64,000 nucleotides of DNA from Streptomyces silvae (GTDB taxonomy: Bacteria; Actinomycetota; Actinomycetes; Streptomycetales; Streptomycetaceae): contig NZ_JAERUC010000170.1 in assembly GCF_016745505.1 (NCBI RefSeq), positions 1-64,000 on the forward strand, in the 5' to 3' direction. This document shows, piece by piece, positions 7,867 through 16,419 of this stretch. Made by a program: the position numbers and the translations under genes. The notes under the pieces were generated by a model that was not told the DNA's origin, made no database searches, and saw nothing but the letters and a program-made list of their open reading frames with translations. Numbering within the stretch: the first letter of the stretch is position 1; each line of letters starts with the position of its first letter.

Positions 7867-7940
7867 CTGCGCAAGAGCGAGCACCCTTGCGGAGCACATC
7901 GTACTGCGCCCGGTCCTATGCCGCTGGAGAATTTCCGGCC

Positions 7941-7962
7941 GGGCAGTTAGTACTAACTGCCC
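7941..7962. promoter_or_regulatory. perfect 22-bp palindrome (operator-like)
   Basis: The half-site GGGCAGTTAGT is followed directly by its exact complement, centred on GTAC at 7950-7953. It lies 119 bp upstream of the GHKL start. With no loop it is a protein-binding dyad rather than a hairpin terminator. It probably controls the GHKL transcript, or marks a lost divergent regulator. Confidence 0.6.
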
Positions 7963-8383
7963 CGCGCGCTAGCAGATTTCAGACTTCGAGGCTACGTCGC
8001 ATATCTCCCCGCTACGCCTGGAGCGGCGCCTCTGTTGCCCCCGCAGGCGACTGCTGCCTGGGATCGACCCGTCGCAGACCCGAGTTGAGCGTCCGACGGG
8101 CCTTGACGGCCCAGAGACGGCCCAATCAGGGTCGGTGAATCGAGTACACGGAATTTGTGCAGGTCAAGAGCATATAGCCACCGCTGACTGCCAGTTCTCC
8201 GGGCTTAGGCATGGTTCATCCAGTGTCGCAGACACGCCGTGGTCCTCAGGTCCGCCGAGGGACCGGGCGGCACGCAGGGCGGTGCGACGCCCGCATCGGC
8301 CGTGGTCGGCAGGCCTCCGGCGGCCCGGCCGCGCGGGAACCGTGACCGAGACCACGGTGGACGCCCCGCGCGGCCTACCCCTG
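7963..8383. other. non-coding stretch between the island and the core chromosome
   Basis: I see no credible gene here. Open frames on either strand lack ribosome-binding sites and streptomycete codon bias. The GC content rises near 8220, so the junction between imported and core DNA may lie around 8.1-8.2 kb. No tRNA or obvious direct-repeat attachment core was found. Confidence 0.4.
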
Positions 8384-8911
8384 TCAGCCGTGGCTCTGCA
8401 GTGCGGACCTCATGTGGCGGTGGCGCTCCAGGGCGCGGCGGCGCATCCACAGGATCCAGGCGCAGAACACGGCCACGCCGACCGCGAAGACCAGCGGGAA
8501 GACCAGGGAGCCGGTGACGATTCCGAGCGCGAGCATGCCTGCCGCGATCAGGCCCATACAGGCCAGCCAGTACGGCAGCCACCGGCCGCCCCGCTCCATC
8601 TTTCCCAGCTGCTCGGCGACCAGCTTCTGCATGGTCGCCCGCGTCTCGGGATCGCTCGGCACCTCGCCGTGCCGGATCTGCCGGTTGAGCTCGGCGATCC
8701 CCCGGGGGCCGACGCCGGCCGCCCGGCCGACCCTGCGTCGCTGAGCGGCCACGATGCCGATGGCGAGGGCGGTGAAGACCCCTGTCTGGATCACCCACCA
8801 GCCGACTTGCCCGTCCCGGCGTAACAGGGCGTTGCCTGCCACCCCCAGGACGAAGATCAGCACCGCTTGCGCGGTGAGACTACGGTCCAGCCAGAGTTTC
8901 CACGCGCGCAC
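8384..8911 (-). CDS. hypothetical multi-pass membrane protein
   Basis: This 175-residue protein has about four hydrophobic segments: two near the N-terminus (about 12-28 and 38-56) and two near the C-terminus (about 115-133 and 136-155). They are separated by a basic, polar cytoplasmic stretch and followed by an Arg-rich tail. The GTG at 8911 is chosen because AGGAGG lies 9 nt upstream; a GTG two codons earlier is too close to that site. I recognise no family. It sits alone downstream of the cdsA terminator on the same strand. Confidence 0.6.
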   Translation of the reverse strand: MRAWKLWLDRSLTAQAVLIFVLGVAGNALLRRDGQVGWWVIQTGVFTALAIGIVAAQRRRVGRAAGVGPRGIAELNRQIRHGEVPSDPETRATMQKLVAEQLGKMERGGRWLPYWLACMGLIAAGMLALGIVTGSLVFPLVFAVGVAVFCAWILWMRRRALERHRHMRSALQSHG

Positions 8912-9067
8912 GGCCACCAGCCTCCTCGGAGTGACGGGGTATGTCTGTCCCTCCCGGGTACCCCGCCGGGGCCGACCCACGGCCGGGGCCCGCAAGCGGT
9001 CACCCGGGCCATGGCTCCGCCCCTCCGGTCCGTGACCGGCACGCACGCCATGAGCCCTCCGAGCACA

Positions 9068-9108
9068 CCGATGGGGCCCGCCGTCCGGTGGACGGCGGGC
9101 CCCATCGG
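9068..9108 (-). terminator. 19-bp hairpin ending the frr-cdsA transcript
   Basis: Arms 9068-9086 and 9090-9108 (begins CCGATGGGGCCCGCC) are perfectly complementary around a 3-nt loop, about 35 bp after the cdsA stop on the minus strand. Confidence 0.8.
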
Positions 9109-9141
9109 TGAAACCGCGCGACGCGCGAGGTCGGGGCCGGC

Positions 9142-10227
9142 TCAGCCGGATCCGACGAACAGCACCAGCAGCAGCCATACGACCGGGGCGCTCGGCAGCA
9201 GCGAGTCGAGCCGGTCCATGATGCCGCCGTGGCCGGGGAGCAGCGTGCCCATGTCCTTGATCCCCAGGTCACGCTTGATCATGGACTCGCCGAGGTCCCC
9301 CAGCGTGGCGCTGGCGGCGACGGCCAGGCCCATCAGCAGTCCCTGCCACCAGCTGCCGCCGTCGATCAGGAACTCCATGCACAGGGCGCCGGCCACCATC
9401 GCGAAGCCGACGGCTCCGAACAGACCCTCGCGGGTCTTCCCGGGGCTGATGCGGGGGGCCAGCTTGTGCGTGCCGAAGCGCCAGCCGACGGCGTACGCCC
9501 CGGTGTCGCTGACCACGGTCAGCAGGAGGAACGTCAGCACGCGCCAGGCGCCGTCGTCCGCGGTGAGCATCATCGCGACGAACGTCGCCAGGAACGGCAC
9601 GTAGAACACGGCGAAGACGCCCGCCGTGACGTCCTTGAGGTAGCCCTCGGGGGGCTCCGTCATCCGCCACACGAGCACCGCGAGGGCCGTGAGCGCCATG
9701 GCGACCCAGGCGCCCTCCGCCTCCCGCACGTAGCCGGCGACCACCATCGCGGCGCCGCCGACGGCGAGCGGGACGAGGGGGGCGTTGATGCCCTTGCGCT
9801 CCTTGAGGCGGGAGGTGAGCTCCCAGAGCCCCACCACCACCGCCAGCACGACCACACCGACGAAGACGGCCTTCACGATGAACAGGGAGCCGACCACAAG
9901 GGCGCCGAGACCGACACCGACCCCTATGGCGGCACGCAGGTCACGCCCCGCGCGCTTCTTGGGCGGCGGGGAGGGCAGCGGGGTGGACATGGGCTCCTGC
10001 GGCTCCTCGTCACGGAACAGGGGGCCGCTGACGCGCGCGGCGTCCCTGTTCCGGTCATCGCGGTCGTCAGCGTCTCTACCTGCGTCGGGAACGTCCGGCA
10101 CGATGGGCATGGGCCGAGTCTGCTGGGCGCCGTGCACATCGTGGGCAGGACCCGCCGGAGCGCCCCCCATCTCGGGCGCGCTCCAGTAACCGGCTCCCTG
10201 CGGGGCGCCCCGGGAAGAGTCGTTCAT
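9142..10227 (-). CDS. cdsA: phosphatidate cytidylyltransferase
   Basis: The enzyme makes CDP-diacylglycerol from phosphatidate and CTP at the cytoplasmic membrane, the branch point for phosphatidylinositol, cardiolipin and phosphatidylethanolamine. The 361-residue protein has a long polar, Asp/Arg/Pro-rich N-terminal tail (about 100 residues), then about eight membrane segments. The family signature is the C-terminal block SATLGDLGESMIKRDLGIKD followed by LLPGHGGIMDRLDS, with the catalytic Asp residues. The ATG overlaps the frr stop (ATGA), so it is coupled to frr, and a strong hairpin follows. Confidence in the function is high; the role of the extended tail is unknown. Confidence 0.93.
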   Translation of the reverse strand: MNDSSRGAPQGAGYWSAPEMGGAPAGPAHDVHGAQQTRPMPIVPDVPDAGRDADDRDDRNRDAARVSGPLFRDEEPQEPMSTPLPSPPPKKRAGRDLRAAIGVGVGLGALVVGSLFIVKAVFVGVVVLAVVVGLWELTSRLKERKGINAPLVPLAVGGAAMVVAGYVREAEGAWVAMALTALAVLVWRMTEPPEGYLKDVTAGVFAVFYVPFLATFVAMMLTADDGAWRVLTFLLLTVVSDTGAYAVGWRFGTHKLAPRISPGKTREGLFGAVGFAMVAGALCMEFLIDGGSWWQGLLMGLAVAASATLGDLGESMIKRDLGIKDMGTLLPGHGGIMDRLDSLLPSAPVVWLLLVLFVGSG

Positions 10228-10784
10228 CAGACTTCGAGCAGCTCGGCTTCCTTGTGCTTGAGCAGCTCGTCCACCTGCGCGACGTACTTCGCGGTGGTGT
10301 CGTCGAGCTCCTTCTCGGCGCGGCGGACCTCGTCCTCGCCGGACTCCTTGTCCTTGACGAGCTTGTCGAGCGACTCCTTGGCCTTACGGCGGATGGAGCG
10401 GATCGAGATCTTGGAGTCCTCGGCCTTGGTCTTGGCGACCTTGATGAACTCCTTGCGGCGGTCCTGCGTGAGCTCGGGAAACGTCACGCGGATGATGTTG
10501 CCGTCGTTGCTCGGGTTGACGCCGAGGTCGGAGTCGCGGATCGCCTGCTCGATGTTGCGCAGCGCGGTCTTGTCGAACGGGGTCACCACGGCCATCCGCG
10601 GCTCGGGGACCGAGAACGAGGCGAGCTGGTTGATCGGGGTCAGCGCGCCGTAGTAGTCGGCGACGATCTTGTTGAACATCGCCGGGTGCGCACGGCCGGT
10701 ACGGATGGCGGCGAAGTCCTCTTTCGCGACCACGACGGCCTTCTCCATCTTCTCCTCGGCCTCGAGGAGGATTTCTTCGATCAC
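10227..10784 (-). CDS. frr: ribosome recycling factor
   Basis: With EF-G this factor splits post-termination ribosomes. The 185 residues match the usual family length, with the typical coiled-coil N- and C-terminal helices (EEKMEKAV, RTGRAHPAMFNKI, and the C-terminal AKYVAQVDELLKHKEAELLEV). Two consecutive GTG codons occur at the start. The second (10784) is chosen because it lies 6 nt from GGAG and gives the family's usual length. It follows pyrH by about 115 bp and overlaps cdsA by ATGA, which agrees with the conserved pyrH-frr-cdsA order. Confidence 0.95.
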   Translation of the reverse strand: MIEEILLEAEEKMEKAVVVAKEDFAAIRTGRAHPAMFNKIVADYYGALTPINQLASFSVPEPRMAVVTPFDKTALRNIEQAIRDSDLGVNPSNDGNIIRVTFPELTQDRRKEFIKVAKTKAEDSKISIRSIRRKAKESLDKLVKDKESGEDEVRRAEKELDDTTAKYVAQVDELLKHKEAELLEV

Positions 10785-10899
10785 CACGTGCTCCTGCGTG
10801 TCTTGATCGGACCCGGCATCGTCGGGTCCTGCGGATCCTGCGTCGCGTCCTCACCTGCACGGTGTCCGACCGGCAGGCCGTTGTCCATCGTCTGGGCCG

Positions 10900-11676
10900 T
10901 CAGGCCCGGGTGCTCCGGTCGCTCACCAGCGTGCCGATCTTCTCACCCTTCACCGCGCGGGCGATATTGCCCTCCGCGGTCAGCTCGAAGACGAGGATCG
11001 GGAGCTGGTTGTCACGGCAGAGCGTGATGGCGGTGGCGTCGGCGACCTTGAGGTCTCGCGAGATCACCTCGCCGTACTCCAGGGCGTCGAACTTCACCGC
11101 GTCGGGGTTGGCCCTCGGGTCGGAGTCGTAGACCCCGTCCACGCCGTTCTTCCCCATCAGCAGCGCCTCGGCGTCGATCTCCAGGGCGCGCTGGGCCGCG
11201 GTCGTGTCGGTGGAGAAGTAGGGCATGCCCATGCCTGCGCCGAAGATCACGACGCGCCCCTTCTCCAGGTGCCGCACGGCACGGAGCGGGATGTACGGCT
11301 CCGCGACCTGGCCCATGGTGATGGCGGTCTGGACGCGCGAGTCGATGCCTTCCTTCTCCAGGAAGTCCTGCAGCGCCAGGCAGTTCATGACGGTGCCGAG
11401 CATGCCCATGTAGTCGGACCGCGCCCGGTCCATGCCGCGCTGCTGGAGCTCGGCGCCACGGAAGAAGTTGCCGCCGCCGATGACGACCGCGATCTCCGCT
11501 CCGTCGCGTACGACCGCCGCGATCTCTCGGGCGATGGCGTGCACGACGTCGGGGTCGACTCCGAGACCTCCGCCACCGGCGAAGGCCTCGCCGGAAAGCT
11601 TCAGCATGAAGCGGCCGGAAATCGTGCCGTCGTCGCGCTTGTGGTCACCCTGTGGGGCGTCCGCACCCTTGTTCAT
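10900..11676 (-). CDS. pyrH: UMP kinase (uridylate kinase)
   Basis: The enzyme phosphorylates UMP to UDP and belongs to the amino-acid kinase family. The 258-residue protein shows the family motifs FMLKLSGEAF, AVVIGGGNFFRG, the DYMGMLGTVMN region and the nucleotide-binding ALLMGKNGVDGVYD-DP block. The ATG at 11676 has AGGAG about 7 nt upstream and gives a short N-terminal extension (NKGADAPQGDHKRDDG) ahead of the conserved core. A terminator-like hairpin precedes it, so pyrH-frr-cdsA probably has its own promoter in 11677-11704 or reads through from tsf. Confidence 0.95.
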   Translation of the reverse strand: MNKGADAPQGDHKRDDGTISGRFMLKLSGEAFAGGGGLGVDPDVVHAIAREIAAVVRDGAEIAVVIGGGNFFRGAELQQRGMDRARSDYMGMLGTVMNCLALQDFLEKEGIDSRVQTAITMGQVAEPYIPLRAVRHLEKGRVVIFGAGMGMPYFSTDTTAAQRALEIDAEALLMGKNGVDGVYDSDPRANPDAVKFDALEYGEVISRDLKVADATAITLCRDNQLPILVFELTAEGNIARAVKGEKIGTLVSDRSTRA

Positions 11677-11704
11677 GGAGATTCTCCTCGTGCACATACG
11701 AAGA

Positions 11705-11748
11705 AGGCCATTGCCGGTGGGTCTGTTGTCCCTCAGCGGCAATGGCCT
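11705..11748 (-). terminator. hairpin between tsf and pyrH
   Basis: Arms 11705-11716 and 11737-11748 (AGGCCATTGCCG and its complement) are perfect. On the minus strand the stem is followed by TCTTCGT, a modest T-run, so it is a good intrinsic terminator for rpsB-tsf. Confidence 0.72.
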
Positions 11749-11834
11749 CCTCGTCAGATCTGCGGTCGTCCGGCTGAGTGCGGCCTACGACTGCACCAGA
11801 CCCTATCGGGGTCCACCGTTGTTCGCGGACGGAC

Positions 11835-12671
11835 TCAGATGCCGACCTTGATACGCGTGAAGCGCTTCAGGGTGACACCGGCCTCGTCCAGGACCTTCTG
11901 GACGGACTTCTTGTTGTCCAGCGCGTACGGCTGGCCGAGGAGGGTGGCCTCCTTGAAGAAGCCGTTGACGCGACCCTCGACGATCTTCGGGAGCGCGGCC
12001 TCGGGCTTGCCCTCGGCGCGCGTGGTCTCCTCGGCGACGCGGCGCTCGGCCTCGACGACCTCGGCGGGGACGTCCTCGCGGGAGAGGTACTTCGGGGCGA
12101 ACGCGGCGATGTGCTGCGCGATGCCCTTGGCCAGCTCGGCGTCGGCCTTGTCCAGCTCGACCATCACACCGATCTGCGGCGGCAGGTCGGGCATGGTGCG
12201 GTGCATGTACACGGAGACGAAGTCGCCGGTGAACTGCGCGAAGCGGTCCAGGACGATCTTCTCGCCGAGGTTGGCGTTGGCCTCGTCCACGTACGCCTGG
12301 ACGGTCTTGCCGGACTCGATCTCCGAGGCGAGGAGCGCCTCGAGGTCGGCCGGGGAGGTCGCGGCGACGTGGGCGGCGAGCGTGTTGGCGACGGCCTGGA
12401 ACTTGTCACCCTTGGCGACGAAGTCCGTCTCGCACTTCAGCTCGAGCAGGACGCCGGACGTCTTGTCCTCGGAGACGAGGGAGACGACGGCGCCGTTCTC
12501 GGCGGAACGGCCCTCGCGCTTGGCGACGCCCTTCTGGCCCTTGATGCGGAGCGCCTCGACGGCGCCGTCGACGTTGCCGTCGGCCTCGTCGAGCGCCTTC
12601 TTGCAGTCCATCATGCCGGCGCCGGTGAGCTCGCGGAGCTTCTTGACGTCAGCGGCGGTGTAGTTCGCCAT
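11835..12671 (-). CDS. tsf: translation elongation factor Ts
   Basis: EF-Ts recycles EF-Tu by GDP/GTP exchange. The 278-residue protein begins with the classic N-terminal UBA-like domain (ANYTAADVKKLRELTGAGMMDCKKAL) and continues with the LKCETDFVAK motif and two core repeats. The ATG at 12671 is fixed by the conserved N-terminus; longer in-frame extensions upstream are non-conserved. It is preceded by rpsB with an intercistronic hairpin and followed by a terminator. Confidence 0.96.
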   Translation of the reverse strand: MANYTAADVKKLRELTGAGMMDCKKALDEADGNVDGAVEALRIKGQKGVAKREGRSAENGAVVSLVSEDKTSGVLLELKCETDFVAKGDKFQAVANTLAAHVAATSPADLEALLASEIESGKTVQAYVDEANANLGEKIVLDRFAQFTGDFVSVYMHRTMPDLPPQIGVMVELDKADAELAKGIAQHIAAFAPKYLSREDVPAEVVEAERRVAEETTRAEGKPEAALPKIVEGRVNGFFKEATLLGQPYALDNKKSVQKVLDEAGVTLKRFTRIKVGI

Positions 12672-12712
12672 GAGTCTGTTTCTCTCTCGAAGTCTGAAAG
12701 ATCTACGGGTGA

Positions 12713-12749
12713 ACGGCGGGGGCGGTGCCGGTGCACCGGCCCCCGCCGT
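12713..12749 (-). terminator. intercistronic hairpin between rpsB and tsf
   Basis: Arms ACGGCGGGGG (12713-12722) and CCCCCGCCGT (12740-12749) enclose a smaller self-complementary GCCGGTGCACCGGC. It could attenuate tsf relative to rpsB or stabilise the rpsB mRNA 3' end. Confidence 0.5.
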
Positions 12750-12772
12750 CATTCAGCCGTGACTGACGGGTG

Positions 12773-13714
12773 TCAGGCCTGCTCGTCCGTGGCCGGGGCC
12801 TCGGCGGCCGGGGCCTCCGCGGCGGGCGCCTCGGCCTGCTCGTCGGCGATGGCGGCCGGCTTGGCGTCGGCGTCGGCGTCCTTCTCCGTCTCGACGGAGG
12901 ACTGGACCTCGGCGGTGCCCTCGGCGTCAGCCTTCTTGTCGCCCGCGAGCAGGTCGCGCTCCCACTCGGCGAGGGGCTCGCCGGCGGCCTTCTCGCCCGG
13001 CTTCGAGTCACCGGTGGCGGCACCGGAACGGGCGATGAGGCCCTCGGCGACGGCGTCGGCGATCACGCGGGTGAGCAGGGTGACGGAGCGGATCGCGTCG
13101 TCGTTGCCCGGGATCTTGTAGTCGACCTCGTCGGGGTCGCAGTTGGTGTCGAGGATCGCGACGACCGGGATGTGGAGCTTGCGCGCCTCACCGACGGCGA
13201 TGTGCTCCTTCTTGGTGTCGACGATCCAGACGGCGCTCGGCACCTTCTGCATCTCGCGGATACCACCGAGGGTCTTCTCCAGCTTGGCCTTCTCGCGGGA
13301 GAGGACCAGGAGCTCCTTCTTGGTGAGGCCGGAGGCGGCCACGTCCTCGAAGTCGATGAGCTCGAGCTCCTTCAGACGCTGAAGGCGCTTGTAGACGGTG
13401 GAGAAGTTGGTGAGCATGCCGCCGAGCCAACGCTGGTTGACGTAGGGCATGCCGACGCGCGTCGCCTGCTCGGCGATGGCCTCCTGCGCCTGCTTCTTGG
13501 TACCGACGAACATGATGGAGCCGCCGTGGGCGACGGTCTCCTTGACGAACTCGTAGGCGCGGTCGATGTACGACAGCGACTGGAGCAGGTCGATGATGTA
13601 GATGCCGTTGCGCTCGGTGAAGATGAAGCGCTTCATCTTCGGGTTCCAGCGACGGGTCTGGTGACCGAAGTGGACGCCGCTTTCCAGCAGCTCCCGCATC
13701 GTGACGACGGCCAT
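12773..13714 (-). CDS. rpsB: 30S ribosomal protein S2
   Basis: This 313-residue S2 has the family start AVVTMRELLESGVHFGHQ and the RRWNPKMKRFIFTERNG and VDTNKEH-like region (IVDTKKEH). The last 70 residues are an actinobacterial acidic, Ala/Glu/Pro-rich extension with EAPAA-type repeats not found in E. coli S2. The ATG at 13714 is fixed by conservation. It heads the rpsB-tsf unit; 277 bp of upstream non-coding DNA should hold its promoter and leader. Confidence 0.95.
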   Translation of the reverse strand: MAVVTMRELLESGVHFGHQTRRWNPKMKRFIFTERNGIYIIDLLQSLSYIDRAYEFVKETVAHGGSIMFVGTKKQAQEAIAEQATRVGMPYVNQRWLGGMLTNFSTVYKRLQRLKELELIDFEDVAASGLTKKELLVLSREKAKLEKTLGGIREMQKVPSAVWIVDTKKEHIAVGEARKLHIPVVAILDTNCDPDEVDYKIPGNDDAIRSVTLLTRVIADAVAEGLIARSGAATGDSKPGEKAAGEPLAEWERDLLAGDKKADAEGTAEVQSSVETEKDADADAKPAAIADEQAEAPAAEAPAAEAPATDEQA

Positions 13715-13991
13715 GGCCGTACTCCTTGAGGTACTCGGTTGTCGCGACCGCAGGATTGCTGTCGCGCCTGACGCCCCGACGCGCCGTGCCACTGAGGACC
13801 GAGGAGCGCGGCCACCGTCCGCAGAGAGGGAGGTGGCGGGGCGTGCGAAGTCGACCCGGTGACCCGGATCGCCAGAAGAAGTGTACGGGACCCGCCGGGT
13901 GCAGGGTGACGGCGATGTCCACAACCGCTCGGTCGTCCACAGATCCGGGCCATGATCCCCGCGGATCGGGGCTCCGGGAGATCGTTGCGTC

Positions 13992-14966
13992 ATGCGTCTC
14001 TCACCTGGAAGAACCGATGTCCGGCCCCGTGCCGCCCGTCCGGCCGGGCCGCCGTGTCCGGGGCGCTCACCGGCCGTACCGCCGCCGTCCCGGCTGCGGA
14101 CGGCGTCGGTGGCCGCCCTCCTCGCCGCACTGCCGGCGGTCCTGCTGGTCCTGCTGTGGCCGCCCTCCGCCCGGGCCGCGGAGAGACCCCCGCCGGCCGG
14201 CGGGCGTGCCTGGCCGCTCGCGGGCCGGCCCCTGGTCGTACGGGGCTGGGAGCCGCCGGCCGGTCCGTACGGGCCGGGCCACCGCGGGGTCGACCTCGCG
14301 GCCCCGCCGGGTACGCCGGTGCGGGCGGCCGCCCCGGGCCGGGTCGCCTTCGCGGGTGCGGTGGCCGGACGCGGGGTGGTCTCCGTCGACGTGGCGGGGA
14401 GCGGGGAGCCGCCGCTGCGCTTCACGTACGAACCGGTGCGGGCGCGGGTCTCCGCGGGCGACGAGGTGGCCGCCGGGCAGGTGGTGGGGGTGGTCGGGCC
14501 GGAGCCGTCCCACTGCGCCTCCGGCTGTCTGCACTGGGGGCTGCGGCGTGGGGACGTCTATCTGGATCCGCTGACGCTGCTGCCTCCGTCACTGCTGCGA
14601 CGGGGACCCTCCCGGCTGCTGCCGGTGTTCGGTGTGCCGCTCCCGGAGGCGGACGCGGAGCCGGCTCAGCCCCGCACGCCGCGCAGGACCATGGCCACGG
14701 CCGTGTCCGCCACGATGCCCGGCTCCTCGGCCGCGCCCAGCTCGATCCTGCGTACCGCGGCGTCCACGGAACCCTGCAGGAGCATGGCAGCGAGCCTCGG
14801 CTCGGTGTGGCCCAGGTCCGCGAGGGCCTCGACGATCATGGCGATCAGGCCGCCGTGCGCGGCACGGATCTTCTCCCGGGCGCCCGCGTCCAGTTCGCTC
14901 GCGGAGATCGCCACGACCGCGCGGTGGCGCCGGTCCCCGACCAGGTCGAGCTGCCGTCGCACATAG
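13992..14966 (+). CDS. secreted M23-fold (LytM-like) peptidase family protein
   Basis: The N-terminus is basic, then hydrophobic (about 37-58), ending ARA-AE, a likely signal peptide. The M23 domain follows (about 75-195) with the first zinc motif HRGVD. The second motif is CLHWG, where the usual first His of HxH is Cys, so activity may be reduced or lost. The domain ends by about residue 210. The open frame then runs on for about 100 residues that overlap the TetR gene tail to tail, and that extension looks like antisense coding rather than a domain. Either the true protein is long or the stop has been lost. It is inferred to act on cell-wall peptidoglycan. Confidence 0.65.
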   Translation: MRLSPGRTDVRPRAARPAGPPCPGRSPAVPPPSRLRTASVAALLAALPAVLLVLLWPPSARAAERPPPAGGRAWPLAGRPLVVRGWEPPAGPYGPGHRGVDLAAPPGTPVRAAAPGRVAFAGAVAGRGVVSVDVAGSGEPPLRFTYEPVRARVSAGDEVAAGQVVGVVGPEPSHCASGCLHWGLRRGDVYLDPLTLLPPSLLRRGPSRLLPVFGVPLPEADAEPAQPRTPRRTMATAVSATMPGSSAAPSSILRTAASTEPCRSMAASLGSVWPRSARASTIMAIRPPCAARIFSRAPASSSLAEIATTARWRRSPTRSSCRRT

Positions 14967-15247
14967 GCCTCGATCTTCGCCTCGGGTGTGCCGGCGCGCT
15001 CCATCGCGTTCTCGACCTCGGCGGCCCAGACGGGGAAGTCGACGGCGCAGAGCTCCTCGACCACGGCCGCGCGGGAGCGGAAGTACTCGTAGACGGAGGA
15101 CCTGGCGAGGCCGGTGCGCTCGGCGAGGGCGGGGAAGGTCAGCGCCTCCGTACCACCCTCGGACAGCAAGGAGCGTGCGGCGTCCAGGAGGGCGCCGCGC
15201 TGCATGGTCCGGTGCTCGGCCACGGAGGCCGCTCGAATCCTGGGCAC
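14666..15247 (-). CDS. TetR-family transcriptional regulator
   Basis: This 193-residue regulator has an N-terminal TetR helix-turn-helix, LTFPALAERTGLARSSVYEYF at about residues 36-56, followed by an all-helical ligand domain. It lies between whiG and the M23 gene. Its last 301 bp overlap the 3' part of the convergent M23 frame. The start is uncertain: the GTG at 15247 has GGAGGG too close, and an internal ATG (MQRGALLD) is possible. The ligand and targets are unknown. Confidence 0.8.
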   Translation of the reverse strand: MPRIRAASVAEHRTMQRGALLDAARSLLSEGGTEALTFPALAERTGLARSSVYEYFRSRAAVVEELCAVDFPVWAAEVENAMERAGTPEAKIEAYVRRQLDLVGDRRHRAVVAISASELDAGAREKIRAAHGGLIAMIVEALADLGHTEPRLAAMLLQGSVDAAVRRIELGAAEEPGIVADTAVAMVLRGVRG

Positions 15248-15320
15248 CCCTCCACTCTACGGCGGGGCCGGTCGGACGGGAGGTCCGCGTCCGGGACGAG
15301 GTGGCCGAAGCCACCCCGGC

Positions 15321-16157
15321 TCAGCGTCCGGCGTCGGCCAGCTTGGCCCGGAGCTGCAGCACCGACTTGGTGTGGATCTGGCTGACCCGGCTCTCGGTGA
15401 CCCCGAGGACGTTGCCGATCTCGGCGAGGGTGAGGCCCTCGTAGTAGTAGAGCGTGACCACGGTCTTCTCCCGCTCGGGGAGGGTGTTGATGGCGCGGGC
15501 GAGCAGCCGTCTGAGCTCGCGGTCCTCGGCGACCTCGACGGGGTTGTCGGCCGCGGTGTCCTCGAGGGTGTCCATCAGGCTCAGCCGGTCGCCGCCCTCG
15601 CCGCCGACGTGCAGCAGCTCCTCCAGGGCCACCACGTTGGCGAGCGACAACTGGCTGAAAACAGCGTGCAGTTCCTCCAGGGCGATGCCCATCTCTGCGG
15701 CAACCTCCGCCTCCGAGGGCGTACGCCGCAGCTGCGCCTCCAGCGTGGCGTAGGCGCGCTCGACGTTGCGGGCCTTCTGCCGCACGGACCGCGGAATCCA
15801 GTCCAGCGCCCGCAGTTCGTCGATCATCGCGCCGCGGATCCTGGTGATCGCGTAGGTCTCGAACTTGATGGCCCGCTCGATGTCGAACTTCTCGATGGCG
15901 TCGATCAGCCCGAACACTCCGGACGAGACGAAGTCCGCCTGCTCCACGTTGGACGGCAGCCCCACGCTGACCCGGCCGGCGACGTACTTCACCAGGGGTG
16001 AGTAGTGCAGGATCAGCTGCTCCCTCAGCCTCTCGTCGCCGGTGGTCTTGTACGAACGCCACAACTCGTCGAGCGAGGAGGGCGCGGGAGGACGCACAGT
16101 GCCACGCGCAGCCGGTGGAACTGCCGCGCGGTCAGACCCGGAGGTGTGCTGGGGCAT
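15321..16157 (-). CDS. whiG: RNA polymerase sigma factor WhiG (FliA-like)
   Basis: This 278-residue sigma factor of the sigma-28/FliA group starts the switch from aerial growth to sporulation in Streptomyces. Visible parts are region 2 (LILHYSPLVKYVAGRVSVGLP, then FGLIDAIEKFD and FETYAITRIRGAMIDELR), region 3 and the region 4 helix-turn-helix (LTLAEIGNVLGVTESRVSQI). The ATG at 16157 gives the length expected for WhiG; further upstream codons are not conserved. It stands alone, about 260 bp from dprA. In Streptomyces its activity is controlled after translation by the anti-sigma factor RsiG, which is not in this window. Confidence 0.93.
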   Translation of the reverse strand: MPQHTSGSDRAAVPPAARGTVRPPAPSSLDELWRSYKTTGDERLREQLILHYSPLVKYVAGRVSVGLPSNVEQADFVSSGVFGLIDAIEKFDIERAIKFETYAITRIRGAMIDELRALDWIPRSVRQKARNVERAYATLEAQLRRTPSEAEVAAEMGIALEELHAVFSQLSLANVVALEELLHVGGEGGDRLSLMDTLEDTAADNPVEVAEDRELRRLLARAINTLPEREKTVVTLYYYEGLTLAEIGNVLGVTESRVSQIHTKSVLQLRAKLADAGR

Positions 16158-16419
16158 GTGGTGCCTTGAGCCGTTCTGCTGTGAAGTGCTGGGACGTGTC
16201 TCTGGGGCGGAATCCTTGTGAGCGTAGCGTGACTGAAGTGTTGCGGTGCGCGCAGGACGAGGGAACCGTGCGGTGCGATTGCCTTCCAAATCTCTCGTCG
16301 TTCCGCCGCTCTCCGACGGGCCCGACGACGCGGGCCGTCACCGCTCGCGCCGCCCCCCGCAGGCCCTGCCGGGTGCTGCCGAAGTCATCTGCATCACCTT
16401 TTCACCCGAATGCTCCGGG

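Noticed and set aside
7776..8138. Plus-strand frame of 120 codons upstream of the core region
   Set aside because: It begins inside the GHKL gene antisense and has no ribosome-binding site or recognisable motif.
12770..13729. Long plus-strand frame opposite rpsB
   Set aside because: It is a high-GC antisense shadow of rpsB; the conserved S2 protein is on the other strand.
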